Assembly (NCBI GenBank): GCA_964057225.1 | Contig: OZ059894.1 | Span: forward strand, 2,604,001 to 2,668,000 | Reading direction: 5' to 3' | DNA from: Auanema rhodensis | Taxonomy: Eukaryota > Nematoda > Chromadorea > Rhabditida > Rhabditidae | DNA length: 64,000 nucleotides | Shown: positions 11,115 through 24,400 of the stretch, one piece after another | Position numbering within the stretch: the stretch's first letter is position 1 | Layout: each line of letters starts with the position of its first letter | The notes under the pieces: model-generated | The model's input: only the letters and a program-made list of their open reading frames with translations | The model's database searches: none | What the model was told of the DNA's origin: nothing | Translations under genes and position numbers: made by a program

Positions 11115-12636
11115 GAACATTGCTTCCAAAAACATTTTGACAAAAATTTTTTCGGAAAATTTCAAGATAATTTAGCAAAAAGTAGATGTTTTTAGATTCC
11201 TTTTTTCAAGGCAAAGACGATGGACATTGTTATTCAACGAAAAAATTAATTCTTCAGGGTGAAAATCGAGGATATAAGTGTGAACATATATCAGTTGATA
11301 TCTCGGTGCATTTTTAAGCTAGCGCAAATCTGATAACACAGATCGACGCAGCTTAAAAATCCGCATCGAATGCACTATACTACATTGAGAAACGCTCAAT
11401 ACAAAAATTAGTTATGATCGTTTGAAAAATGATGCATTAGTGTATGTTGAGTTTCCATGTACACTGAACATTGCTTCCAAAAACATTTTGACAAAAATTT
11501 TTTCGGAAAATTTCAAGATAATTTAGCAAAAAGTAGATGTTTTTAGATTTCTTTTTTCAAGGCAAAGACGATGGACATTGTTATTCAACGAAAAAATTAA
11601 TTCTTCAGGGTGAAAATCGAGGATATAAGTGTGAACATATATCAGTTGATATCTCGGTGCATTTTTAAGCTAGCGCAAATCTGATAACACAGATCGACGC
11701 AGCTTAAAAATCCGCATCGAATGCACTATACTACATTGAGAAACGCTCAATACAAAAATTAGTTATGATCGTTTGAAAAATGATGCATTAGTGTATGTTG
11801 AGTTTCCATGTACACTCAACATTGCTTCCAAAAACATTTTGACAAAAATTTTTTCGAAAAATTTCAAAATAATTTAGCAAAAAGTAGATGTTTTTAGATT
11901 TCTTTTTTCAAGGCGAAGACGATGGACATTGTTATTCAACGAAAAAATTAATTCTTCAGGGTGAAAATCGAGGATATAAGTGTGAACATATATCAGTTGA
12001 TATCTCGGTGCATTTTTAAGCTAGCGCAAATCTGATAACACAGATCGACGCAGCTTAAAAATCCGCATCGAATGCACTATACTACATTGAGAAACGCTCA
12101 ATACAAAAATTAGTTATGATCGTTTGAAAAATGATGCATTAGTGTATGTTGAGTTTCCATGTACACTCAACATTGCTTCCAAAAACATTTTGACAAAAAT
12201 TTTTTCGAAAAATTTCAAAATAATTTAGCAAAAAGTAGATGTTTTTAGATTTCTTTTTTCAAGGCAAAGACGATGGACTTTGTTATTCAACGAAAAAATC
12301 AATTCTTCAGGGTGAAAATCGAGGATCTAAGTGTGAACTTATATCAGTTGATATCTCGGTGCATTTTTAAGCTAGCGCAAATCTGATAACACAGATCGAC
12401 GCAGCTTAAAAATCCGCATCGAATGCACTATACTACATTGAGAAACGCTCAATACAAAAATTAGTTATGATCGTTTGAAAAATGATGCATTAGTGTATGT
12501 TGAGTTTCCATGTACACTCAACATTGCTTCCAAAAACATTTTGACAAAAATTTTTTCGAAAAATTTCAAAATATTTTAGCAAGAAGTAGATGTTTTTAGA
12601 TTCCTTTTTTCAAGGCAAAGACGATGGACAATGTTA
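11115..12636 (+). repeat. Transition monomers, gaacat type to gaactt type
   Basis: Monomers at 11233, 11584 and 11935 are gaacat type with gatttc near the 3' end. The one at 12286 has aatcaattc, gaggatctaag and ttttagcaagaag; this combination recurs in the monomer at 45517. No local higher-order period is apparent. Confidence 0.85.
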
Positions 12637-15600
12637 TTCAACGAAAAAATAATTTCTTCAGGGTGAAAATCGAGGATATAAGTGTGAACTTATATCAGTT
12701 GATATCTCGGTGCATTTTCAAGCTAGCGCAAATCTGATAACACAGATCGACGCAGCTTAAAAATCCGCATCAAATGCACTATACTACATTGAGAAACGCT
12801 CAATACAAAAATTAGTTATGATCGTTTGAAAAATGATGAATTAGTGTATGTTGAGTTTCCATGTACACTCAACATTGCTTCCAAAAACATTTTGACAAAA
12901 ATTTTTTCGAGAAATTTCAAAATAATTTAGCAAAAAGTAGATGTTTTTAGATTCCTTTTTTCAAGGCGAAGACGATGGACATTGTTATTCAACGAAAAAA
13001 TTAATTCTTCAGGGTGAAAATCGAGGATATAAGTGTGAACTTATATCAGTTGATATCTCGGTGCATTTTTAAGCTAGCGCAAATCTGATAACACAGATCG
13101 ACGCAGCTTAAAAATCCGCATCGAATGCACTATACTACATTGAGAAACGCTCAATACAAAAATTAGTTATGATCGTTTGAAAAATGATGAATTAGTGTAT
13201 GTTGAGTTTCCATGTACACTCAACATTGCTTCCAAAAACATTTTGACAAAAATTTTTTCGAAAAATTTCAAAATAATTTAGCAAAAAGTAGATGTTTTTA
13301 AATACCTTTTTTTAAGGCAAAGACGATGGACATTGTTATTCAACGAAAAAATTATTTCTTCAGGGTGAAAATCGAGGATATAAGTGTGATTTTATATCAG
13401 TTGATATCTCGGTGCATTTCTAAGCTAGCGCAAATCTGATAACACAGATCGACGCAGCTTAAAAATCCGCATCGAATGCACTATTCTACATTGAGAAACG
13501 CTCAATACAAAAATTAGTTATGATCGTTTGAAAAATGATGCATTAGTGTATGTTGAGTTTCCATGTACACTCAACATTGCTTCCAAAAACATTTTGACAA
13601 AAATTTTTTCGAAAAATTTCAAAATAATTTAGCAAAAAGTAGATGTTTTTAGATTCCTTTTTTTAAGGCAAAGACGATGGACAATGTTATTCAACGAAAA
13701 AATTAATTCTTCAGGGTGAAAATCGAGGATATAAGTGTGAACTTATATCAGTTGATATCTCGGTGCATTTTTAAGCTAGCGCAAATCTGATAACACAGAT
13801 CGATGCAGCTTAAAAATCCGCATCGAATGCACTATACTACATTGAGAAACGCTTAATACAAAAATTAGTTATGATCGTTTGAAAAATGATGCATTAGTTT
13901 ATGTTGAGTTTCCATGTACACTCAACATTGCTTCCAAAAACATTTTGACAAAAATTTTTTCGAAAAATTTCAGAATAATTTAGCAAAAAGTAGATGTTTT
14001 TAGATTCCTTTTTTCAAGGCAAAGACGATGGACTTTGTTATATAACAAAAAAATTAATTCTTCAGGGTGAAAATCGAGGATATAAGTGTGAACTTATATC
14101 AGTTGATATCTCGGTGCATTTTTAAGCTAGCGCAAATCTGATAACACAGATCGACGCAGCTTAAAAATCCGCATCGAATGCACTATACTACATTGAGAAA
14201 CGCTCAATACAAAAATTAGTTATGATCGTTTGAAAAATGATGAATTAGTGTATGTTGAGTTTCCATGTACACTCAACATTGCTTCCAAAAACATTTTGAC
14301 AAAAATTTTTTCGAAAAATTTCAAAATAATTTAGCAAAAAGTAGATGTTTTTAAATTCCTTTTTTTAAGGCAAAGACGATGGACAATGTTATTCAACGAA
14401 AAAATTAATTCTTCAGGGTGAAAATCGAGGATATAAGTGTGAACTTATATCAGTTGATATCTCGGTGCATTTTTAAGCTAGCGCAAATCTGATAACACAG
14501 ATCGATGCAGCTTAAAAATCCGCATCGAATGCACTATACTACATTGAGAAACGCTTAATACAAAAATTAGTTATGATCGTTTGAAAAATGATGCATTAGT
14601 TTATGTTGAGTTTCCATGTACACTCAACATTGCTTCCAAAAACATTTTGACAAAAATTTTTTCGAAAAATTTCAGAATAATTTAGCAAAAAGTAGATGTT
14701 TTTAGATTCCTTTTTTCAAGGCGAAGACGATGGACATTGTTATTCAACGAAAAAATTAATTCTTCAGGGTGAAAATCGAGGATATAAGTGTGATTTTATA
14801 TCAGTTGATATCTCGGTGCATTTTTAAGCTAGCGCAAATCTGATAACACAGATCGACGCAGCTTAAAAATCCGCATCGAATGCACTATACTACATTGAGA
14901 AACGCTTAATACAAAAATTAGTTATGATCGTTTGAAAAATGATGCATTAGTGTATGTTGAGTTTCCATGTACACTCAACATTGCTTCCAAAAACATTTTG
15001 ACAAAAATTTTTTCGAAAAATTTCAAAATAATTTAGCAAAAAGTAGATGTTTTTAGATTCCTTTTTTCAAGGCGAAGACGATGGACATTGTTATTCAACG
15101 AAAAAATTAATTCTTCAGGGTGAAAATCGAGGATATAAGTGTGAACTTATATCAGTTGATATCTCGGTGCATTTTTAAGCTAGCGCAAATCTGATAACAC
15201 AGATCGACGCAGCTTAAAAATCCGCATCAAATGCACTATACTACATTGAGAAACGCTCAATACAAAAATTAGTTATGATCGTTTGAAAAATGATGAATTA
15301 GTGTATGTTGAGTTTCCATGTACACTCAACATTGCTTCCAAAAACATTTTGACAAAAATTTTTTCGAGAAATTTCAAAATAATTTAGCAAAAAGTAGATG
15401 TTTTTAGATTCCTTTTTTCAAGGCGAAGACGATGGACATTGTTATTCAACGAAAAAATTAATTCTTCAGGGTGAAAATCGAGGATATAAGTGTGAACTTA
15501 TATCAGTTGATATCTCGGTGCATTTTTAAGCTAGCGCAAATCTGATAACACAGATCGACGCAGCTTAAAAATCCGCATCGAATGCACTATACTACATTGA

Positions 15601-16146
15601 GAAACGCTAAATACAAAAATTAGTTATGATCGTTTGAAAAATGATGAATTAGTGTATGTTGAGTTTCCATGTACACTCAACATTGCTTCCAAAAACATTT
15701 TGACAAAAATTTTTTCGAAAAATTTCAAAATAATTTAGCAAAAAGTAGATGTTTTTAGATTCCTTTTTTTAAGGCAAAGACGATGGACAATGTTATTCAA
15801 CGAAAAAATTAATTCTTCAGGGTGAAAATCGAGGATATAAGTGTGAACTTATATCAGTTGATATCTCGGTGCATTTTTAAGCTAGCGCAAATCTGATAAC
15901 ACAGATCGATGCAGCTCAAAAATCCGCATCGAATGCACTATACTACATTGAGAAACGCTCAATACAAAAATTAGTTATGATCGTTTGAAAAATGATGCAT
16001 TAGTGTATGTTGAGTTTCCATGTACACTCAACATTGCTTCCAAAAACATTTTGACAAAAATTTTTTCGAAAAATTTCAAAATAATTTAGCAAAAAGTAGA
16101 TGTTTTTAGATTCCTTTTTTCAAGGCGAAGACGATGGACATTGTTA
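12637..16146 (+). repeat. Mosaic of ten divergent monomers without a clear HOR
   Basis: Starts are at 12637, 12988, 13339, 13690, 14041, 14392, 14743, 15094, 15445 and 15796. Variants are mixed: catcaaat, gatgaatta, cgagaaattt, gatttt, gatcgatg, ttagtttatg, ttcagaata. A partial two-monomer (702-bp) repeat joins 13690 and 14392. At 14041 the usual ttcaacg is tataaca. This is one of the least homogenised parts of the window. Confidence 0.85.
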
Positions 16147-18954
16147 TTCAACGAAAAAATTAATTCTTCAGGGTGAAAATCGAGGATATAAGTGTGAACT
16201 TATATCAGTTGATATCTCGGTGCATTTTTAAGCTAGCGCAAATCTGATAACACAGATCGACGCAGCTTACAAATCCGCATCGAATGCACTATACTACATT
16301 GAGAAACGCCTAATACAAAAATTAGTTATGATCGTTTGAAAAATGATGCATTAGTGTATGTTGAGTTTCCATGTACACTCAACATTGCTTCCAAAAACAT
16401 TTTGACAAAAATTTTTTCGAAAAATTTCAAAATAATTTAGCGAAAAGTAGATGTTTTTAGATTCCTTTTTTCAAGGCAAAGACGATGGACATTGTTATTC
16501 AACAAAAAAATTAATTCTTCAGGGTGAAAATCGAGGATATAAGTGTGAACATATATCAGTTGATATCTCGGTGCATTTTTAAGCTAGCGCAAATCTGATA
16601 ACACAGATCGACGCAGCTTACAAATCCGCATCGAATGCACTATACTACATTAAGAAACGCCTAATACAAAAATTAGTTATGATCGTTTGAAAAATGATGC
16701 ATTAGTGTATGTTGAGTTTCCATGTACACTCAACATTGCTTCCAAAAACATTTTGACAAAAATTTTTTCGAAAAATTTCAAAATAATTTAGCAAAAAGTA
16801 GATGTTTTTAGATTCCTTTCTTCAAGGCAAAGACGATGGACATTGTTATTCAACGAAAAAATTAATTCTTCAGGGTGAAAATCGAGGATATAAGTGTGAA
16901 CTTATATCAGTTGATATCTCGGTGCATTTTTAAGCTAGCGCAAATCTGATAACACAGATCGACGCAGCTTAAAAATCCGCATCGAATGCACTATACTACA
17001 TTGAGAAACGCTTAATACAAAAATTAGTTATGATCGTTTGAAAAATGATGCATTAGTGTATGTTGAGTTTCCATGTACACTCAACATTGCTTCCAAAAAC
17101 ATTTTGACAAAAATTTTTTCGAAAAATTTCAAAATAATTTAGCAAAAAGTAGATGTTTTTAGATACCTTTTTTGAAGGCAAAGACGATGGACATTGTTAT
17201 TCAACGAAAATATTATTTCTTCAGGGTGAAAATCGAGGATATAAGTGTGAACTTATATCAGTTGATAACTCGGTGCATTTTTAAGCTAGCGCAAATCTGA
17301 TAACACAGATCGACGCAGCTTAAAAATCCGCATCGAATGCATTATACTACATTAAGAAACGCTTAATACAAAAATTAGTTATGATCGTTTGAAAAATGAT
17401 GCATTAGTGTATGTTGAGTTTCCATGTACACTCAACATTGCTTCCAAAAACATTTTGACAAAAATTTTTTCGAAAAATTTCAAAATAATTTAGCAAAAAG
17501 TAGATGTTTTTAGATTCCTTTTTTCAAGGCGAAGACGATGGACATTGTTATTCAACGAAAAATCTATTTCTTCAGGGTGAAAATCGAGGATATAAGTGTG
17601 AACTTATATCAGTTGATATCTCGGTGCATTTTTAAGCTAGCGCAAATCTGATAACACAGATCGACGCAGCTTGAAAATCCGCATCGAATGCACTATTCTA
17701 CATTGAGAAACGCTCAATACAAAAATTAGTTATGATCGTTTGAAAAATGATGCATTAGTGTATGTTGAGTTTCCATGTACACTCAACATTGCTTCCAAAA
17801 ACATTTTGACAAAAATTTTTTCGGAAAATTTCAAGATAATTTAGCAACAAGTAGATGTTTTTAGATTCCTTTTTTCAAGGCAAAGACGATGGACATTGTT
17901 ATTCAACGAAAAAATTAATTCTTCAGGGTGAAAATCGAAGATATAAGTGTGAACATATATCAGTTGATATCTCGGTGCATTTTTAAGCTAGCGCAAATCT
18001 GATAACACAGATCGACGCAGCTTACAAATCCGCATCGAATGCACTATACTACATTAAGAAACGCCTAATACAAAAATTAGTTATGATCGTTTGAAAAATG
18101 ATGCATTAGTGTATGTTGAGTTTCCATGTACACTCAACATTGCTTCCAAAAACATTTTGACAAAAATTTTTTCGAAAAATTTCAAAATAATTTAGCAAAA
18201 AGTAGATGTTTTTAGATTCCTTTCTTCAAGGCAAAGACGATGGACATTGTTATTCAACGAAAAAATTAATTCTTCAGGGTGAAAATCGAGGATATAAGTG
18301 TGAACTTATATCAGTTGATATCTCGGTGCATTTTTAAGCTAGCGCAAATCTGATAACACAGATCGACGCAGCTTAAAAATCCGCATCGAATGCACTATAC
18401 TACATTGAGAAACGCTTAATACAAAAATTAGTTATGATCGTTTGAAAAATGATGCATTAGTGTATGTTGAGTTTCCATGTACACTCAACATTGCTTCCAA
18501 AAACATTTTGACAAAAATTTTTTCGAAAAATTTCAAAATAATTTAGCAAAAAGTAGATGTTTTTAGATACCTTTTTTGAAGGCAAAGACGATGGACATTG
18601 TTATTCAACGAAAATATTATTTCTTCAGGGTGAAAATCGAGGATATAAGTGTGAACTTATATCAGTTGATATCTCGGTGCATTTTCAAGCTAGCGCAAAT
18701 CTGATAACACAGATCGACGCAGCTTAAAAATCCGCATCGAATGCACTATTCTACATTGAGAAACGCTCAATACAAAAATTAGTTATGATCGTTTGAAAAA
18801 TGATGCATTAGTGTATGTTGAGTTTCCATGTACACTCAACATTGCTTCCAAAAACATTTTGACAAAAATTTTTTCGGAAAATTTCAAGATAATTTAGCAA
18901 AAAGTAGATGTTTTTAGATTCCTTTTTTCAAGGCAAAGACGATGGACATTGTTA
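16147..18954 (+). repeat. 4-mer HOR (1404 bp), one full copy plus a fused three-monomer copy
   Basis: After a tacaaat/tagcgaaaag monomer (16147), the order is tacaaat with ctttcttc (16498), ttagatacc with ttgaagg (16849), aaatattatttc with gataactcgg (17200) and aatctatttc with ttctac (17551). The order restarts at 17902 and 18253, but the next monomer, 18604-18954, starts as the third type (aaatattatttc) and ends as the fourth (ttctac, ggaaaa). One monomer was lost by exchange inside 18604-18954. Confidence 0.88.
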
Positions 18955-21411
18955 TTCAACGAAAAAATTAATTCTTCAGGGTGAAAATCGAGGATATAAG
19001 TGTGAACATATATCAGTTGATATCTCGGTGAATTTTTAAGCTAGCGCAAATCTGATAACACAGATCGACGCAGCTTAAAAATCCGCATCGAATGCACTAT
19101 ACTACATTGAGAAACGCTCAATACAAAAATTAGTTATGATCGTTTGAAAAATGATGCATTAGTGTATGTTGAGTTTCCATGTACACTCAACATTGCTTCC
19201 AAAAACATTTTGACAAAAATTTTTTCGGAAAATTTCAAGATAATTTAGCAAAAAGTAGATGTTTTTAGATTCCTTTTTTCAAGGCAAAGACGATGGACAT
19301 TGTTATTCAACGAAAAAATTAATTCTTCAGGGTGAAAATCGAGGATATAAGTGTGAACATATATCAGTTGATATCTCGGTGAATTTTTAAGCTAGCGCAA
19401 ATCTGATAACACAGATCGACGCAGCTTAAAAATCCGCATCGAATGCACTATACTACATTGAGAAACGCTCAATACAAAAATTAGTTATGATCGTTTGAAA
19501 AATGATGCATTAGTGTATGTTGAGTTTCCATGTACACTCAACATTGCTTCCAAAAACATTTTGACAAAAATTTTTTCGGAAAATTTCAAGATAATTTAGC
19601 AAAAAGTAGATGTTTTTAGATTCCTTTTTTCAAGGCAAAGACGATGGACATTGTTATTCAACGAAAAAATTAATTCTTCAGGGTGAAAATCGAGGATATA
19701 AGTGTGAACATATATCAGTTGATATCTCGGTGCATTTTTAAGCTAGCGCAAATCTGATAACACAGATCGACGCAGCTTAAAAATCCGCATCGAATGCACT
19801 ATACTACATTGAGAAACGCTCAATACAAAAATTAGTTATGATCGTTTGAAAAATGATGCATTAGTGTATGTTGAGTTTCCATGTACACTCAACATTGCTT
19901 CCAAAAACATTTTGACAAAAATTTTTTCGGAAAATTTCAAGATAATTTAGCAAAAAGTAGATGTTTTTAGATTCCTTTTTTCAAGGCAAAGACGATGGAC
20001 ATTGTTATTCAAAGAAAAAATTAATTCTTCAGGGTGAAAATCGAGGATATAAGTGTGAACATATATCAGTTGATATCTCGGTGCATTTTTAAGCTAGCGC
20101 AAATCTGATAACACAGATCGACGCAGCTTAAAAATCCGCATCGAATGCACTATACTACATTGAGAAACGCTCAATACAAAAATTAGTTATGATCGTTTGA
20201 AAAATGATGCATTAGTGTATGTTGAGTTTCCATGTACACTCAACATTGCTTCCAAAAACATTTTGACAAAAATTTTTTCGGAAAATTTCAAGATAATTTA
20301 GCAAAAAGTAGATGTTTTTAGATTCCTTTTTTCAAGGCAAAGACGATGGACATTGTTATTCAACGAAAAAATTAATTCTTCAGGGTGAAAATCGAGGATA
20401 TAAGTGTGAACATATATCAGTTGATATCTCGGTGCATTTTTAAGCTAGCGCAAATCTGATAACACAGATCGACGCAGCTTAAAAATCCGCATCGAATGCA
20501 CTATACTACATTGAGAAACGCTCAATACAAAAATTAGTTATGATCGTTTGAAAAATGATGCATTAGTGTATGTTGAGTTTCCATGTACACTCAACATTGC
20601 TTCCAAAAACATTTTGACAAAAATTTTTTCGAAAAATTTCAAAATAATTTAGCAAAAAGTAGATGTTTTTAGATTTCTTTTTTCAAGGCGAAGACGATGG
20701 ACATTGTTATTCAACGAAAAAATTAATTCTTCAGGGTGAAAATCGAGGATATAAGTGTGAACATATATCAGTTGATATCTCGGTGCATTTTTAAGCTAGC
20801 GCAAATCTGATAACACAGATCGACGCAGCTTAAAAATCCGCATCGAATGCACTATACTACATTGAGAAACGCTCAATACAAAAATTAGTTATGATCGTTT
20901 GAAAAATGATGCATTAGTGTATGTTGAGTTTCCATGTACACTCAACATTGCTTCCAAAAACATTTTGACAAAAATTTTTTCGAAAAATTTCAAAATAATT
21001 TAGCAAAAAGTAGATGTTTTTAGATTCCTTTTTTCAAGGCAAAGACGATGGACATTGTTATTCAACGAAAAAATTAATTCTTCAGGGTGAAAATCGAGGA
21101 TATAAGTGTGAACATATATCAGTTGATATCTCGGTGCATTTTTAAGCTAGCGCAAATCTGATAACACAGATCGACGCAGCTTAAAAATCCGCATCGAATG
21201 CACTATACTACATTGAGAAACGCTCAATACAAAAATTAGTTATGATCGTTTGAAAAATGATGCATTAGTGTATGTTGAGTTTCCATGTACACTCAACATT
21301 GCTTCCAAAAACATTTTGACAAAAATTTTTTCGAAAAATTTCAAAATAATTTAGCAAAAAGTAGATGTTTTTAGATTTCTTTTTTCAAGGCGAAGACGAT
21401 GGACATTGTTA
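18955..21411 (+). repeat. Near-uniform monomer run (seven monomers)
   Basis: The monomers are gaacat and ctcaata type. Those at 18955 and 19306 share the rare gtgaattttt and look identical, as after a single-monomer duplication. Single changes include attcaaagaaa at 20008. Monomers ending in gatttc and ggcgaag (change at 20672 and 21374) are two monomers apart. Confidence 0.88.
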
Positions 21412-24400
21412 TTCAACGAAAAAATTAATTCTTCAGGGTGAAAATCGAGGATATAAGTGTGAACATATATCAGTTGATATCTCGGTGCATTTTTAAGCTA
21501 GCGCAAATCTGATAACACAGATCGACGCAGCTTAAAAATCCGCATCGAATGCACTATACTACATTGAGAAACGCTCAATACAAAAATTAGTTATGATCGT
21601 TTGAAAAATGATGCATTAGTGTATGTTGAGTTTCCATGTACACTCAACATTGCTTCCAAAAACATTTTGACAAAAATTTTTTCGAAAAATTTCAAAATAA
21701 TTTAGCAAAAAGTAGATGTTTTTAGATTCCTTTTTTCAAGGCAAAGACGATGGACATTGTTATTCAACGAAAAAATTAATTCTTCAGGGTGAAAATCGAG
21801 GATATAAGTGTGAACTTATATCAGTTGATATCTCGGTGCATTTTTAAGCTAGCGCAAATCTGATAACACAGATCGACGCAGCTTAAAAATCCGCATCGAA
21901 TGCACTATACTACATTGAGAAACGCTCAATACAAAAATTAGTTATGATCGTTTGAAAAATGATGCATTAGTGTATGTTGAGTTTCCATGTACACTCAACA
22001 TTGCTTCCAAAAACATTTTGACAAAAATTTTTTCGGAAAATTTCAAGATAATTTAGCAAAAAGTAGATGTTTTTAGATTCCTTTTTTCAAGGCAAAGACG
22101 ATGGACATTGTTATTCAACGAAAAAATTAATTCTTCAGGGTGAAAATCGAGGATATAAGTGTGAACATATATCAGTTGATATCTCGGTGCATTTTTAAGC
22201 TAGCGCAAATCTGATAACACAGATCGACGCAGCTTAAAAATCCGCATCGAATGCACTATACTACATTGAGAAACGCTTAATACAAAAATTAGTTATGATC
22301 GTTTGAAAAATGATGCATTAGTGTATGTTGAGTTTCCATGTACACTCAACATTGCTTCCAAAAACATTTTGACAAAAATTTTTTCGGAAAATTTCAAGAT
22401 AATTTAGCAAAAAGTAGATGTTTTTAGATTCCTTTTTTCAAGGCAAAGACGATGGACATTGTTATTCAACGAAAAAATTAATTCTTCAGGGTGAAAATCG
22501 AGGATATAAGTGTGAACATATATCAGTTGATATCTCGGTGCATTTTTAAGCTAGCGCAAATCTGATAACACAGATCGATGCAGCTTAAAAATCCGCATCG
22601 AATGCACTATACTACATTGAGAAACGCTCAATACAAAAATTAGTTATGATCGTTTGAAAAATGATGCATTAGTGTATGTTGAGTTTCCATGTACACTCAA
22701 CATTGCTTCCAAAAACATTTTGACAAAAATTTTTTCGGAAAATTTCAAGATAATTTAGCAAAAAGTAGATGTTTTTAGATTCCTTTTTTCAAGGCAAAGA
22801 CGATGGACATTGTTATTCAACGAAAAAATTAATTCTTCAGGGTGAAAATCGAGGATATAAGTGTGAACATATATCAGTTGATATCTCGGTGCATTTTTAA
22901 GCTAGCGCAAATCTGATAACACAGATCGACGCAGCTTAAAAATCCGCATCGAATGCACTATACTACATTGAGAAACGCTCAATACAAAAATTAGTTATGA
23001 TCGTTTGAAAAATGATGCATTAGTGTATGTTGAGTTTCCATGTACACTCAACATTGCTTCCAAAAACATTTTGACAAAAATTTTTTCGAAAAATTTCAAG
23101 ATAATTTAGCAAAAAGTAGATGTTTTTAGATTCCTTTTTTCAAGGCAAAGACGATGGACATTGTTATTCAACGAAAAAATTAATTCTTCAGGGTGAAAAT
23201 CGAGGATATAAGTGTGAACATATATCAGTTGATATCTCGGTGCATTTTTAAGCTAGCGCAAATCTGATAACACAGATCGACGCAGCTTAAAAATCCGCAT
23301 CGAATGCACTATACTACATTGAGAAACGCTCAATACAAAAATTAGTTATGATCGTTTGAAAAATGATGCATTAGTGTATGTTGAGTTTCCATGTACACTC
23401 AACATTGCTTCCAAAAACATTTTGACAAAAATTTTTTCGAAAAATTTCAAGATAATTTAGCAAAAAGTAGATGTTTTTAGATTCCTTTTTTCAAGGCAAA
23501 GACGATGGACATTGTTATTCAACGAAAAAATTAATTCTTCAGGGTGAAAATCGAGGATATAAGTGTGAACATATATCAGTTGATATCTCGGTGCATTTTT
23601 AAGCTAGCGCAAATCTGATAACACAGATCGACGCAGCTTAAAAATCCGCATCGAATGCACTATACTACATTGAGAAACGCTCAATACAAAAATTAGTTAT
23701 GATCGTTTGAAAAATGATGCATTAGTGTATGTTGAGTTTCCATGTACACTCAACATTGCTTCCAAAAACATTTTGACAAAAATTTTTTCGAAAAATTTCA
23801 AAATAATTTAGCAAAAAGTAGATGTTTTTAGATTTCTTTTTTCAAGGCGAAGACGATGGACATTGTTATTCAACGAAAAAATTAATTCTTCAGGGTGAAA
23901 ATCGAGGATATAAGTGTGAACATATATCAGTTGATATCTCGGTGCATTTTTAAGCTAGCGCAAATCTGATAACACAGATCGACGCAGCTTAAAAATCCGC
24001 ATCGAATGCACTATACTACATTGAGAAACGCTCAATACAAAAATTAGTTATGATCGTTTGAAAAATGATGCATTAGTGTATGTTGAGTTTCCATGTACAC
24101 TCAACATTGCTTCCAAAAACATTTTGACAAAAATTTTTTCGAAAAATTTCAAAATAATTTAGCAAAAAGTAGATGTTTTTAGATTCCTTTTTTCAAGGCA
24201 AAGACGATGGACATTGTTATTCAACGAAAAAATTAATTCTTCAGGGTGAAAATCGAGGATATAAGTGTGAACATATATCAGTTGATATCTCGGTGCATTT
24301 TTAAGCTAGCGCAAATCTGATAACACAGATCGACGCAGCTTAAAAATCCGCATCGAATGCACTATACTACATTGAGAAACGCTCAATACAAAAATTAGTT

